This document shows positions 49,038-59,400 of a stretch of 64,000 nucleotides of DNA, piece after piece. The notes below the pieces were generated by a model. That model was not told the origin of the DNA. It did not search any database and saw only the letters and a list, made by a program, of their open reading frames with translations. Source of the DNA: Kocuria rosea (GTDB lineage Bacteria > Actinomycetota > Actinomycetes > Actinomycetales > Micrococcaceae); assembly GCF_006094695.1 (NCBI RefSeq), contig NZ_CP035103.1, positions 1,364,001 to 1,428,000 of the forward strand, given 5' to 3'. Within the stretch, counting starts at the first letter, position 1. Each line of letters starts with the position of its first letter. The position numbers and the translations under genes were made by a program.

Positions 49038-49790
49038 TTGTCCCACGACACCAGCCCCCACGAGCACGGCGGTCACCCCGCAGCCACGCCCGAGCCGACG
49101 CAGGACGGCGGCGCGGAGCGGCTGCACTGGGCCGTCTGGTCCGTGTTCGCCCGCCCCGCCGGCGGGGCCGCGGCCCGCACGGCCGGCGACGACGCCTCCG
49201 CGGCCGCCGAGTTCGACGGTGTCGTCGAGCAGCTGGCGGCCGAGGGCGTGACGCTGCGCGGCGCCTACGACGTCTCGGGGATGCGCGAGGACGCCGACGT
49301 CCTCACGTGGCTGCACGGCGACGACCCCCAGGCGCTCCAGTCGGCGGTCCGCCGGCTGCGCCGCACGGAGCTCCTGGCCGGCACCGCGCAGGCCTGGAAC
49401 GCGATGGGGGTGCACCGGGACGCCGAGTTCACCCGGAACCACTCGCCGTCCTTCGCCCGCGGCGTCGCCCCCGAGGACTGGGTCTGCGTCTACCCGTTCG
49501 TGCGCTCCTACGAGTGGTACTACATGAACGCCCAGCGCCGCGCCGAGATGCTGCGCAACCACGGCATGGCGGCGCGCGACTACCCCCAGGTCCTCGCCAA
49601 CACCATCGCGTGCTTCGGGCTCAACGACTTCGAGTGGCTGCTCGCGCTCGAGGCCCCCGAGCTGGTCGACCTCGTCGACGTCATGCGGGCCTTCCGCAAC
49701 ACGGAGGCCCGGCTGCACGTGCGCGAGGAGACACCGTTCTACACGGGCCGCCGGATCCGCTCCGAGGAGCTCGCGGAGGTGCTCCGATGA
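49038..49790 (+). CDS. chdC: Coproheme decarboxylase (ChdC/HemQ)
   Basis: A 250-residue enzyme that decarboxylates two propionates of iron-coproporphyrin III to give protoheme with H2O2. YPFVRSYEWYYM (about residues 153-164) contains the catalytic Tyr; LRNHGMAARDYP has the proximal His; AFRNTEARLHVREETPFYTG is the conserved C-terminal motif. Actinobacterial ChdC also has a distal His (in the region near 155), consistent with its N-terminal HEHGGH-rich extension, though that link is inference. The start is the rare TTG at 49038, after AAAGGA. Its stop overlaps the next ATG (ATGA). Confidence 0.94.
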   Translation: MSHDTSPHEHGGHPAATPEPTQDGGAERLHWAVWSVFARPAGGAAARTAGDDASAAAEFDGVVEQLAAEGVTLRGAYDVSGMREDADVLTWLHGDDPQALQSAVRRLRRTELLAGTAQAWNAMGVHRDAEFTRNHSPSFARGVAPEDWVCVYPFVRSYEWYYMNAQRRAEMLRNHGMAARDYPQVLANTIACFGLNDFEWLLALEAPELVDLVDVMRAFRNTEARLHVREETPFYTGRRIRSEELAEVLR

Positions 49791-50995
49791 GCGCCGAGAA
49801 CGCCCTGTCGCGGGCCCGCGCGCACGCGCCGGAGCACTACGACGCCGTCGTCCTCTCGTCCTTCGGCGGGCCGGAGGGGCAGGACGACGTCCTGCCGTTC
49901 CTGCGCAACGTCACGAAGGGCCGCGGCATCCCCGACGAGCGGCTGGAGGAGGTGGCCACCCACTACCGGGCCAACGGCGGCGTCAGCCCCATCAACGCCC
50001 AGAACCGCGCGCTGCGCTCCGCCCTCGAGGCCGAGCTGCTCGGCCGGGGCCTGAGCGTGCCCGTGCTGTGGGCCAACCGGAACTGGGCGCCCTACGTGGC
50101 GGACGTGGTGCGGGAGTGCCACGCGCGCGGGCTGCGCAAGCTCCTGGTGCTCGCCACCAGCGCCTACTCCAGCTACTCCGGCTGCCGCCAGTACCGCGAG
50201 GACTACGGCGTGGCGCTCGAGGAGCTCGGCCTCGCGGACGAGATGCAGGTCGACAAGGTCCACCAGTACTACGACTCCGAGGGCTTCGTGCAGCCCTTCG
50301 TCGAGGGCCTCCGGGAGGGCCTCGCGCAGGTGCGCGACCGGCTCGGCGCCGACGGCGGCAGGATCGCGGTCCTGTTCTGCACCCACTCCATCCCCACGAC
50401 CGACGCCGAGGCCTCCGGGCCGGCGCGGATGGACTTCGAGGAGGGCTCCGCCTACGTCGCCCAGCACCTGGCCGTGGCCCGGACCGTGCTGGAGCGCGTG
50501 GGGGCGGAGGAGCTCGGGGACCACACCTGGGACCTCGTCTACCAGTCCCGCTCCGGGCCGCCGCAGGTGCCGTGGCTCGAGCCGGACGTCAACGACGCCC
50601 TCGAGGAGCTCGCCGAGCGCGGTGTCGCCGGCGTGGTCCTCGTGCCGCTGGGCTTCGTCTCCGACCACATGGAGGTCAAGTGGGACCTCGACACGGAGGC
50701 CCTGGAGACCTGCGAACGGCTCGGCCTGCCGGCCGTGCGCACCCCCACCGCGGGCACCCACCCGGCGTTCGTGGCCGGGCTCGCAGACCTCGTGGAGCAG
50801 CGCGTCGCCGGGCGCGCCGCCCCGCCGCGGCTCTCCGCGTGCGCCGAGGGCACGTGGTTCGACGACTGCGCCCCGGACTGCTGCGTCAAGGTGCTGCGCG
50901 GCGCCACCGGGCCCCGTCCGACCATCGCGCAGCGCCCCCAGGGCGAGCCCCTCCCGGTCGCCCTCGACGAGGCGGGGGAGGTGCGGTGGTCGTGA
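49787..50995 (+). CDS. hemH: Coproporphyrin III ferrochelatase (CpfC/HemH)
   Basis: A 402-residue ferrochelatase inserting Fe2+ into coproporphyrin [30 protein letters not shown] at the N-terminus, [14 protein letters not shown] with the catalytic His (about residues 203-216), and [23 protein letters not shown] with the conserved Glu and His. The C-terminal part contains several Cys ([19 protein letters not shown]), the typical cluster of actinobacterial ferrochelatases that ligates a 2Fe-2S centre. ATG at 49787 overlaps the chdC stop. Its stop overlaps the hemC start. Confidence 0.94.
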   Translation: MSAENALSRARAHAPEHYDAVVLSSFGGPEGQDDVLPFLRNVTKGRGIPDERLEEVATHYRANGGVSPINAQNRALRSALEAELLGRGLSVPVLWANRNWAPYVADVVRECHARGLRKLLVLATSAYSSYSGCRQYREDYGVALEELGLADEMQVDKVHQYYDSEGFVQPFVEGLREGLAQVRDRLGADGGRIAVLFCTHSIPTTDAEASGPARMDFEEGSAYVAQHLAVARTVLERVGAEELGDHTWDLVYQSRSGPPQVPWLEPDVNDALEELAERGVAGVVLVPLGFVSDHMEVKWDLDTEALETCERLGLPAVRTPTAGTHPAFVAGLADLVEQRVAGRAAPPRLSACAEGTWFDDCAPDCCVKVLRGATGPRPTIAQRPQGEPLPVALDEAGEVRWS

Positions 50996-51945
50996 CGGCC
51001 GCGGCGCAGGGGCTCCCGGTGCTGCGGGTCGGGACCCGCGGCTCCCGGCTCGCGCTCACCCAGACCACCACGGCGGCCAGGGCCGTCGCGGCGGCGGGCG
51101 GGCTGGAGCCGGAGCTCGTCACGATCCGCACCGAGGGCGACGTCCTGACCGGGCCCCTGTCCCAGATGGGCGGCACCGGGGTCTTCGCCACGGCCCTGCG
51201 GGCCGCGCTGCTGGCGGGATCCGTGGACCTGGCCGTGCACTCCCTCAAGGACCTGCCCACCGCTCCCGTGCCGGGCCTCGAGGTCGCCGCGGTGCCGGAG
51301 CGGGAGGACCCCCGGGACGCGCTGTGCGCCCGCGACGGGCTGACCCTCGCCGGTCTGCCCGCCGGCGCGAAGGTCGGCACCGGCTCCCCGCGGCGCGCGG
51401 CGCAGGTGCGCGCGGCGCGCCCGGACCTGGAGATCGTCGACATCCGCGGCAACGTGGGCACCCGGCTGGGGCGGGTGGCCCCCGGCGACCTCGACGCCGT
51501 GGTGCTCGCCGCCTCCGGGCTGCGGCGGCTCGGGCTGGAGGACGCGATCACCGAGCTGATCGACCCGTCCGTCATGCTCCCCGCCCCCGGGCAGGGCGCC
51601 CTGGCCCTCGAGTGCCGCACCGAGGACGCCTCGGGGGACACCCCGCTCGCCGCCGCCCTCGCCGCGGTGGACCACCTGGAGACCCGCCTGGCCGTGACCG
51701 CGGAACGGGCGCTGCTGACCCGGCTCGAGGCCGGCTGCGCGGCCCCCGTGGGCACCTTCGCGCGGATCGAGGACGGCGTGCTCGTGCTCGACGTCGTCGT
51801 GGCCGACCCGGACGGCAGCCGGGTCATGCGCCGCAGCGGCCGCACCGCGGAGCGCGGCGTCGACGACGCCCGCGCCCTCGGCCACCGGCTGGGCGACGAG
51901 CTGCTCGCCGACGGCGCCGGCCGGCTGGCCCGGTTGACGCTCTGA
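50992..51945 (+). CDS. hemC: Hydroxymethylbilane synthase (porphobilinogen deaminase)
   Basis: A 317-residue enzyme polymerising four porphobilinogens into hydroxymethylbilane. [15 protein letters not shown] at the N-terminus, [34 protein letters not shown], and [11 protein letters not shown], whose Cys carries the dipyrromethane cofactor. Start: GTG at 50992 overlaps the hemH TGA (GTGA, as elsewhere in this operon); an in-frame GTG at 50986 is also possible given GGAGG at 50977-50981. Followed after 5 bases by hemD-hemB. Confidence 0.95.
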   Translation: MTAAAQGLPVLRVGTRGSRLALTQTTTAARAVAAAGGLEPELVTIRTEGDVLTGPLSQMGGTGVFATALRAALLAGSVDLAVHSLKDLPTAPVPGLEVAAVPEREDPRDALCARDGLTLAGLPAGAKVGTGSPRRAAQVRAARPDLEIVDIRGNVGTRLGRVAPGDLDAVVLAASGLRRLGLEDAITELIDPSVMLPAPGQGALALECRTEDASGDTPLAAALAAVDHLETRLAVTAERALLTRLEAGCAAPVGTFARIEDGVLVLDVVVADPDGSRVMRRSGRTAERGVDDARALGHRLGDELLADGAGRLARLTL

Positions 51946-51950
51946 GACCC

Positions 51951-54038
51951 GTGCCGCACCCCGGCCCCGCCGACCGCTCCGCCGACCCGGCCGCCGCCCT
52001 GCGCGGGGCCAGGGTCGTCGTGACCCGTTCCGCCGACCGGGCCAGGGAGCTCGTGGCGCTGCTGCACGGGCACGGGGCCCGGGTCCGGCTCGCCCCGCTG
52101 CTCGAGGCCACCCTCCCCGGGGACACCGGTCCCGTGGCCGCCCTGCTGGACCGGGCGGCGGACCCGGGGGCCGCCGCCGGGTCCTGGCTGGTGGTCACCT
52201 CGGTCACCACCGTCCGGGCCCTGCGCGCGGTCGCGGGGGAGCCGTCCGGCACGGCACTCGGCGACCGGTTCGCGGCGGCCCGGCGGGCCGGCCTGCGCGT
52301 GGCCGCGGTGGGGGACGCCACGGCCGCGGCCCTCACGGCGGCCGGGCTGCGGCCGGACCTCGTGCCCGGCGCGGTGCACTCGGCCGCCGGGCTGCTCGCC
52401 GACTGGCCGCCGGAGCCGGCTCCCGGCACCGTCCTGCTGCCGCTCTCCGCCCGGGCCCGGCCCACCCTCGAGACCGGTCTGACCGCGCGGGGGTACGGGG
52501 TGCTGACGGCCACGGCCTACGAGACCGTGCCCTGGCCGGCGCCCGCGCCCCTCGTGCGGCGGGCCGCGGCCCAGGGGGAGGCCGACGGCACGGACGACGA
52601 CGCGGTCGACGGCACGGACGACGACACGGACCGCGGCGTGGACGGGCGCGTGGCCGAGCTCCACCGGTCCGACCTGCTGCAGGTCCTGGCCGCGGGCGAG
52701 GCCGACGCCGTGGTGCTCACGGCGCCGTCCCACCTCGCCGAGCTCGTGCGCGACGACCCCGCCGTCCTGGCCGGCACCGTCCTCGTGGCCATCGGCGAGC
52801 CGACGAGACGCGCCGCCGCCGAGCGCGGCCTGCCGTCCGTGGCCGCGTCCCTGCCCACCCCGGAGGGGATCCGCGACGCCCTCGCCCGGGCCCTCACCGC
52901 ACCCGCGGCCTCCCGGGCGGCCGCGGGGGCGCCCGCCCCGACCCCGACGGCGGCGGCTCCGCCGCCGGCCGCACCGACCACACCGATCCCGACGACACCG
53001 ATCCCTGCGACCGAGGAGACGAACTCCGTGACCCACCGAATTCCCCGCTACGACCTGGTGTCCCGCCCCCGCCGCCTGCGCACCACCCCGGCCGTGCGCC
53101 GGCTCGCCGCGCAGACCAGGGTCCATCCGTCCGACCTCATCCTGCCCGTGTTCGTCCGCGAGGGCCTCGCCGAGCCCGCCCCGCTCGGCTCCATGCCGGG
53201 GGTCGTCCAGCACTCCATGGACTCGCTCCGGCGCGCCGCCGCCGAGGCCGTGGCCAAGGGCCTCCGCGGGTTCATGATCTTCGGCGTGCCCGCCGAGCGG
53301 GACCCCGAGGGCAGCGCCGGGTGCGACCCCGAGGGCATCCTGAACCGGGCGCTGCGCGCCGTGCGCGCCGAGGTCGGCGACGACCTCGTCGTCATGGCCG
53401 ACCTGTGCCTGGACGAGTTCACCGACCACGGGCACTGCGGCGTCCTGGCCGAGGACGGGACCGTGGACAACGACGCGACCCTGGAGATCTACGGCCGGAT
53501 GGCCGTGGCCCAGGCCGAGGCGGGCGCCCACGTGCTCGGGCCCTCCGGCATGATGGACGGCCAGGTCGGCGTGATCCGCTCCGCCCTCGACGAGGCCGGG
53601 CACCCCGACGTCGCCGTCCTGGCCTACTCCGCGAAGTACTCCTCCGCGTTCTACGGCCCGTTCCGCGAGGCCGTGGACTCCCAGCTGCAGGGCGACCGCC
53701 GCAGCTACCAGATGGACCCCGCCAACCGCCGGGAGGCGCTGCACGAGCTGCAGCTGGACCTGGACGAGGGCGCCGACATGGTCATGGTCAAACCGGCCAT
53801 GAGCTACCTCGACATCCTCCGCGACGTGGCCGAGGTCTCCCCGGTGCCCGTCTCCGCGTACCAGATCTCCGGCGAGTACGCCATGATCGAGGCCGCCGCC
53901 GCCAACGGCTGGATCGACCGCCGGGCCGCGATCCAGGAGTCCGTGCTGTCCATCCGCCGCGCGGGCGCCGACTCCGTGCTCACCTACTTCGCCGTCGAGC
54001 TCGCGGACTGGTTCCGCGAGGAGAACGGCCTCTCCTGA
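51951..54038 (+). CDS. hemDB: Uroporphyrinogen-III synthase fused to porphobilinogen synthase (HemD-HemB)
   Basis: One open frame of 695 codons. Residues 1-305 are Hem[53 protein letters not shown] and [19 protein letters not shown], the bilobed fold that cyclises hydroxymethylbilane. An Asp-rich insert with the GTDDD repeat splits the domain near 215. Residues about 315-358 are a Pro/Thr/Ala linker ([10 protein letters not shown]). From V360 follows a complete HemB. No stop codon separates the two. An internal GTG at 53028 with GAGGAG 9 bases before it could also start free HemB, so one or two products may form. Start GTG at 51951. Gene fusions of HemD are known with other partners; a HemD-HemB join is unusual. 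Confidence 0.85.
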   Translation: MPHPGPADRSADPAAALRGARVVVTRSADRARELVALLHGHGARVRLAPLLEATLPGDTGPVAALLDRAADPGAAAGSWLVVTSVTTVRALRAVAGEPSGTALGDRFAAARRAGLRVAAVGDATAAALTAAGLRPDLVPGAVHSAAGLLADWPPEPAPGTVLLPLSARARPTLETGLTARGYGVLTATAYETVPWPAPAPLVRRAAAQGEADGTDDDAVDGTDDDTDRGVDGRVAELHRSDLLQVLAAGEADAVVLTAPSHLAELVRDDPAVLAGTVLVAIGEPTRRAAAERGLPSVAASLPTPEGIRDALARALTAPAASRAAAGAPAPTPTAAAPPPAAPTTPIPTTPIPATEETNSVTHRIPRYDLVSRPRRLRTTPAVRRLAAQTRVHPSDLILPVFVREGLAEPAPLGSMPGVVQHSMDSLRRAAAEAVAKGLRGFMIFGVPAERDPEGSAGCDPEGILNRALRAVRAEVGDDLVVMADLCLDEFTDHGHCGVLAEDGTVDNDATLEIYGRMAVAQAEAGAHVLGPSGMMDGQVGVIRSALDEAGHPDVAVLAYSAKYSSAFYGPFREAVDSQLQGDRRSYQMDPANRREALHELQLDLDEGADMVMVKPAMSYLDILRDVAEVSPVPVSAYQISGEYAMIEAAAANGWIDRRAAIQESVLSIRRAGADSVLTYFAVELADWFREENGLS
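52584..52625 (+). repeat. 18-bp direct repeat inside hemD
   Basis: Two identical 18-base units at 52584-52601 and 52608-52625 encode the GTDDD-type acidic insert of HemD. In-frame expansion likely. Confidence 0.7.
53028..54038 (+). CDS. hemB: Possible free porphobilinogen synthase (HemB) from an internal start
   Basis: The in-frame GTG at 53028 gives the usual 336-residue HemB N-terminus ([19 protein letters not shown]), with GAGGAG upstream. HemB joins two 5-aminolevulinates. Schiff-base Lys in [14 protein letters not shown], second Lys in [16 protein letters not shown], metal loop [16 protein letters not shown] where the middle Cys of zinc enzymes is Asp, so the metal set is the mixed or Mg-type seen in many bacteria. 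Whether this protein exists apart from the HemD-HemB fusion cannot be told from sequence. Confidence 0.55.
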   Translation: MTHRIPRYDLVSRPRRLRTTPAVRRLAAQTRVHPSDLILPVFVREGLAEPAPLGSMPGVVQHSMDSLRRAAAEAVAKGLRGFMIFGVPAERDPEGSAGCDPEGILNRALRAVRAEVGDDLVVMADLCLDEFTDHGHCGVLAEDGTVDNDATLEIYGRMAVAQAEAGAHVLGPSGMMDGQVGVIRSALDEAGHPDVAVLAYSAKYSSAFYGPFREAVDSQLQGDRRSYQMDPANRREALHELQLDLDEGADMVMVKPAMSYLDILRDVAEVSPVPVSAYQISGEYAMIEAAAANGWIDRRAAIQESVLSIRRAGADSVLTYFAVELADWFREENGLS

Positions 54039-54090
54039 CCCCCACCGTCCCCCGAGCCGGCACCCCCGGCGGAAGGAAGCAGACAAACCC

Positions 54091-55407
54091 ATGAGCGTTT
54101 CCCAGGAACTCTTCGACCGCGCGCGCAAGGTCATGCCCGGCGGGGTCAACTCCCCGGTGCGGGCCTTCGCGTCCGTGGGCGGCACCCCGCCCTTCATCAC
54201 CGCGGCCAAGGGCCCGTACCTCACCGACGTCGACGGCCGCGAGTACGTCGACCTCGTCAGCTCGTGGGGGCCCGCCCTCGTCGGGCACTCCCACCCGGCC
54301 GTCATCGAGGCCGTGCACGAGGCCGTGGAGCGCGGCCTGTCCTTCGGGGCCACGACCCGCGGGGAGACCGAGCTGGCCGAACTCGTGGTCGAGCGGATCG
54401 GCGCGATCGACGAGCTGCGCATGGTCTCGACCGGGACCGAGGCGGCCATGACCGCGATCCGCCTGGCGCGCGGCGTGACCGGCCGGGACCTCGTCGTGAA
54501 GTTCGCCGGGTGCTACCACGGGCACGTGGACTCCCTGCTGTCCGAGGCGGGCTCCGGCGTGGCGACCCTCGCCCTGCCCGGCTCCGCCGGGGTCACCGCG
54601 GCCACCGCGGCCGAGACCCTGGTGCTGCCCTACAACGACCTCGCCGCCGTGGAGGAGGCCTTCGCCGCCCACCCCGGCCGGATCGCCGCCGTCATCACCG
54701 AGGGCGCGCCCGCCAACATGGGTGTGGTCACCCCCGGCGAGGGCTTCAACGCGGGCCTGCGCCGGCTCACGCGCGAGCACGGGGCGCTGATGATCTTCGA
54801 CGAGGTGCTGACCGGGTTCCGCGTGCACGAGGCCGGCTACTGGGGTCTCACCGCCGCGGGCGAGGACGGCTGGGAGCCCGACCTGTTCATGTTCGGGAAG
54901 GTCATCGGCGGCGGGCTGCCGGTCGCCGGCGTGGGCGGGCGGGCCGCGGTCATGAACCACCTGGCGCCCCTCGGGCCCGTGTACCAGGCCGGAACCCTGT
55001 CCGGGAACCCCGTGGCGATGGCCGCGGGCGCGGCGACCCTGCGCACCGCGGACCGGATCGCCTACCAGACCGTCGACCGGCGCTCGGCGCAGCTGCAGGA
55101 GGCGGTGCGCGCGGCGCTGACCGAGGCCGGGGTCGACCACTCGATCCAGTCGGCCGGCAACCTGTTCTCGGTGGCCTTCGGCACCTCCGCCGCCGGCGTG
55201 CACGACTACGCGCAGGCCAAGGCGCAGGAGACGTTCCGCTACCCGGCGTTCTTCCACGCGATGCTCGACCAGGGCGTCTACCTGCCCCCGTCGGTGTTCG
55301 AGGCGTGGTTCCTCTCCGCCGCGCACGACGACGCCGCGATGGACCGGATCGTCTCCGCCCTGCCGGCCGCGGCGCGCGCGGCCGCCGAGGCCCGGCCGGC
55401 CGCCTGA
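54091..55407 (+). CDS. hemL: Glutamate-1-semialdehyde 2,1-aminomutase
   Basis: A 438-residue PLP enzyme making 5-aminolevulinate from glutamate-1-semialdehyde. [21 protein letters not shown] at the N-terminus; [30 protein letters not shown]; and [18 protein letters not shown] with the PLP Lys (about residue 270). Full length. ATG at 54091 after GGAAGGAAG. It is the last gene of the heme operon, supplying its first soluble intermediate together with the divergent hemA. Convergent with the exonuclease gene. Confidence 0.96.
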   Translation: MSVSQELFDRARKVMPGGVNSPVRAFASVGGTPPFITAAKGPYLTDVDGREYVDLVSSWGPALVGHSHPAVIEAVHEAVERGLSFGATTRGETELAELVVERIGAIDELRMVSTGTEAAMTAIRLARGVTGRDLVVKFAGCYHGHVDSLLSEAGSGVATLALPGSAGVTAATAAETLVLPYNDLAAVEEAFAAHPGRIAAVITEGAPANMGVVTPGEGFNAGLRRLTREHGALMIFDEVLTGFRVHEAGYWGLTAAGEDGWEPDLFMFGKVIGGGLPVAGVGGRAAVMNHLAPLGPVYQAGTLSGNPVAMAAGAATLRTADRIAYQTVDRRSAQLQEAVRAALTEAGVDHSIQSAGNLFSVAFGTSAAGVHDYAQAKAQETFRYPAFFHAMLDQGVYLPPSVFEAWFLSAAHDDAAMDRIVSALPAAARAAAEARPAA

Positions 55408-55416
55408 CCACGGCCG

Positions 55417-55443
55417 CCGGGACCCGGCCGGCCGCCGTCCCGG
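55417..55443. terminator. Weak hairpin between hemL and the exonuclease gene
   Basis: CCGGGAC at 55417-55423 pairs with GTCCCGG at 55437-55443 around a self-complementary CCGGCCGGCC core. Confidence 0.4.
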
Positions 55444-55450
55444 GGAGCGC

Positions 55451-56305
55451 TCAGGCGTCCTCGGGGCGGCGGAGCGGCCACGCGCCGTCGACCACCGCGT
55501 CCGGGCGGGTCCGGCGGAAGTACTCCTGGAGGCTCGCGGCCTGCTCGGCCGCCCACCCCACCTGGTCGGCGTGCAGCGCGGCCGCCGGGCGCACCAGCTC
55601 GGGGAAGCGGCGGGCCATCAGCACCGCGAGCCGCTCCGTCGCGACCGAGTCCGCCGCCGAGGTGTGCGCCGCGGTGAGCTCGACCCCGTACTCCTCGCAC
55701 AGCGCCCCGAGGGTGCGCTTGCCGCGCCGGTACCGGTGCACCTGCTTGTTGAGGACGTAGGGGTCCAGCACCGGGAAGGGCTGCGGGACCTCCACCCCGT
55801 GGCGCCGGCCCTCGTGGGCGAGGACCGTGAAGTCGTAGGAGGCGTTGAACACCAGCACGGGCGTGCCCGCGGCGAAGAGGCCGGCCAGGACGCCCGCGAT
55901 CTCCGCGACCACCTCCGCGGCGGGCCGGCCCTCGGCGCGGGCCCGCTCGGTGCTCACCCCGTGCACGGCGGCCGCCTCCTCGGGGATCTCCACCCCCGGG
56001 TCCGCCAGCCACTCCCACTCGTCCGTCACGGCGCCCGCGGCGTCGGTGCGCACGACGGACGCCGTGACGATGCGGGCCGTGTGCGGGTCGCGGCCGGTCG
56101 TCTCGAGGTCGAAGGAGGCGCGCGGACCCTCGGTCCACGCGGGGGACGCCCCCGGGGCGCCCGCGGACCCCTCGAGGTCGAAGAGCACGTCCTGCTCCGC
56201 GGCGTCGTCCGGCGCGGGCGGGGCGGGCCTCGGCGCGCGCAGCGGGGCGGCGTCGAACAGGGGCAGCTGGTCGGTGGGGCCGGCGGGGCCTGAGGGCGAG
56301 GACAT
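55451..56305 (-). CDS. DEDDh 3'-5' exonuclease (DnaQ-like)
   Basis: A 284-residue protein. After a Pro/Ala-rich N-terminus (about 1-60) the exonuclease domain shows SFDLETTGRDP (Asp and Glu, Exo I), VFNASYDFTVL (Asp, Exo II) and HTSAADSVATERLAVLM (His and Asp, Exo III), the full DEDDh set. Likely roles are proofreading or DNA repair. The ATG at 56305 lies 7 bases after a -10 box (TACGGT), so it should be leaderless. It is divergent from the adnA-adnB nuclease genes; a shared repair context is plausible. Confidence 0.88.
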   Translation of the reverse strand: MSSPSGPAGPTDQLPLFDAAPLRAPRPAPPAPDDAAEQDVLFDLEGSAGAPGASPAWTEGPRASFDLETTGRDPHTARIVTASVVRTDAAGAVTDEWEWLADPGVEIPEEAAAVHGVSTERARAEGRPAAEVVAEIAGVLAGLFAAGTPVLVFNASYDFTVLAHEGRRHGVEVPQPFPVLDPYVLNKQVHRYRRGKRTLGALCEEYGVELTAAHTSAADSVATERLAVLMARRFPELVRPAAALHADQVGWAAEQAASLQEYFRRTRPDAVVDGAWPLRRPEDA

Positions 56306-56312
56306 GGCTCCC

Positions 56313-56318
56313 ACCGTA
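56313..56318 (-). promoter_or_regulatory. -10 box (TACGGT), leaderless exonuclease promoter
   Basis: Seven bases before the ATG at 56305 on the minus strand. Confidence 0.5.
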
Positions 56319-56450
56319 CCGGCCCCCTCCGACCCGCCACGGACGCGGCCGCCCCGGCCGACGCCTCCGTGCGCACCGGTCCGGAACCGTCCGGGTACGC
56401 ACGGACGCGGAGCGCTTAGACCGTCGGAGTCCCGTGATGAGATGAGACCC

Positions 56451-59400
56451 ATGCGGCACACCGAGGACAGCACCCACGCCACGAGCTCCGCCCTGCCCGG
56501 GGCGGGGCCGGTGCGCTGGACCCTGGTGCCGCCGCACGGCTCCGCGCCGGAGCGCGCCCCGTGGCGGCCGAACCCCGAGCAGGAGGAGATCGCCGGGCTC
56601 CCGGCCGGGTGCGGCCCCCGGCTCGTGCTCGGCGGCCCCGGGACCGGGCGGACCCGGGTGCTCGTGGAGCTGGCGGCCCGCCGGATCGGCGGGGGCCTGG
56701 ACCCGGACCGGCTGCTCGTGCTCACGCCGTCCCGGCTCTCGGCGGCCCGGCTGCGGGACGACCTCACGGCCGCGGTCTCGGCCACCATGAGCTCCCCGCC
56801 CGTGCGGGCCTGGCAGTCCTACGCCTTCGACCTGCTCCGGCGGGCCCAGAACCAGGGACTGCTCCCGGGCGTCGCGCACGGACCCAAGCTGCTGTCCGGC
56901 CCGGAGCAGGACGTGCTGATCGGCGAGCTCATGGCCGGGCACGCCGCCGGCTTCGGGGCCCCCGTCGTGTGGCCCCCGGACCTCCGGGAGGCGCTCGCCA
57001 CCCGCGGCTTCCGGCAGGAGGTGCGCGAGCTCTTCGACCGCATGTCCGAGTACGACCTCGCCCCCGACGACCTCCGCCGCCTCGCCCGGCGCCTGGAGCG
57101 CCCGGACTGGGCGGCGGCCGCCACGATGCAGGCCGAGTACCAGGCCGTGCGCCGGCTGCGGATGCCGGAGTCCTACGACCCGGCGGCCCTCGTCACGGAG
57201 GCCGCGCGGGTCCTCGAGGAGCAGCCGGAGTTCCTGCGGGCCGAGCAGGAGCGCCTCGACCTCGTGCTCGTCGACGACCTGCACGAGGCGACGCCCTCGA
57301 TCCACCGGCTGCTCGCCGTGCTGTGCCGGGGACGGGACACCGTGCTGACCGCCTGCACGGACACCGTGGTCCAGGGCTTCCGCGGGGCCCGCCCCGACCT
57401 GCTGCGCACCCTCGAGGACCGGCTCGCCGAGCCCGCGCGCCCCCTGCGGCGGCACCCCCTGGGCACGAGCCGGCGGATGCCCGGGGCCGTCGCGGAGGTG
57501 TGGCAGCGCGTGGCGGAGCGGATCCCCGCCGTGGCCGGGGCCCGGCACCCCCGCGCCCTCCGGCCCGCCGGGAGCGCCCCGGGCGCTGCGGACACGGGCC
57601 ACGGCGCGGACACCGCGACCGCGCCGGCCGACGTCGCGGTGGACGGCACCGGAGACCGCGCGGCGCCCGGAGAGGTCACCACGGTGGTGCTCTCCTCACC
57701 GCTGCACGAGGCCCGCTGGATCGCGCACCAGGTCCTGGAGCGCCACCTGGTGCACGGCGTCCCGCTGGCGGACATGGCCGTGGTCGTGCGCAACGGCCGC
57801 TACCTGGAGGGGCTCGAGCGCCAGCTCTCCGCCCTCGGGGTGCCCGTCAGCACCTCCGCCGCGGAGACGCCGGTGCGCGACGAGCCCGCGGTGCGCCCGC
57901 TGCTGGGTGCCCTGCGCATCGTGACCGAGGCCGCCGCGGCGGCCGCGGACCGCGAGGAGGACGCGCACTTCGGCGCCCTCACGGTCCAGGCGGCCGTCGA
58001 CCTGCTCTCCTCGCGGATCGGCAACGCCTCCCCGATGGACGTCCGCCGGCTCCGCCAGCGGCTCCGGGCGGAGGAGCTCGCCGCGGGGGGTCTGCGCACC
58101 AGCGACGACCTGCTCGTGGAGGCCCTCGTGGCCCCCGGGGCGCTCGACGCCGCCGGCGTGCGCTCCGTGCCGGCCCGCCGGATCGCCCGGATGCTCGCGG
58201 CCGGGACCCGTGCCCTCCGGGAGGAGGGCGCCACGGCCGAGACCGTCCTGTGGGCGCTGTGGGAGGCGGCCGGGGTCGCCGAGTCCTGGCGGCGCCGGGC
58301 ACTGGAGGGCGGCCCGGCGGGGGAGCGGGCCGACCGCGACCTCGACGCCGTGGTGGGCCTGTTCGAGTCCGCCGAGCGTTACGTGGACCACCTTCCCGGG
58401 GCCGGCCCCGCCCAGTTCCTGGACTACATCGACAACCAGGAGCTGCCCATGGACACCCTGGCCGCCCGCGCCCCGACCGACGAGACGGTCGAGATCATGA
58501 CGCCCGCCACCGCCGCGGGCCGGCAGTGGCCGGTGGTCTTCGTCGCCGGCGTGCAGGAGGGCGTGTGGCCCAACACCCGCCTGCGCGGGCAGCTGCTCGG
58601 CGCGGACCTGCTCACGGACGCGCTCGACCTCGGCGTCGACCAGGCCGCGCGGGTCACCCCGGTCACCCGCATGCGCGAGGTCCGCCACGACGAGCTGCGC
58701 TCCTTCTCCGCCGCCGTCTCCCGCAGCTGCGGCACGCTCGTGGTCACGGCGGCCTCCGGCGAGGACGAGCAGCCCTCGGAGTTCCTCGACCTCGTCGACC
58801 CCCCGGGCTCGCGGCCCGGGGACGGCGCCCGGGCCGTGGTGGACGCCCCCCGGCCCATGACCCTGCGCGCCCTCGTGGCCGAGCTGCGGCAGTGGGTCCA
58901 GCTGCACGAGGAGGACCCCGTGCGCTCGGAGGCCGCGGCCCGGCTGCTCCACCGCATCTCCTCCTCCCCGCGCCCGGTGCCCGGCGCCCACCCCGACACC
59001 TGGTGGGGCGCCGCGGAACTCTCCAGCACGGCGCCCGTCTTCGACGACGGGGTCCCCGTGCCCGTCTCCCCGTCCCGGATCGAGACCATCCACCGGTCCC
59101 CGCTCGACTGGTTCGTGGCCGCCTCGCGGGCCGAGGCCGCGACCGACCTCAGCCGCAGCCTCGGCTCACTCGTGCACGCCATCGCCGAGGAGCTGCCGGA
59201 GGCGTCGGGCACCGAGCTCGTCGCCGAGCTCGAGCGCCGCTGGCCCACGCTGGGGCTGCCGGAGACCTGGGAGTCCGCGGTCCAGCTCGAACGGGCCCGG
59301 CAGATGCTGCGCAAGTTCGCCCAGTACGTCCTGGACGCCCGCAGCAAGCACGGCCGCCGGCTGGCCTCCGTGGAGGGGGCGTTCAGCGTGCTCGTCCAGG

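Noticed and set aside
50886..54449. A 1187-codon minus-strand frame opposite the heme genes
   Set aside because: Same shadow character, no start signal, opposite strongly conserved hemC, hemD-hemB and hemL.
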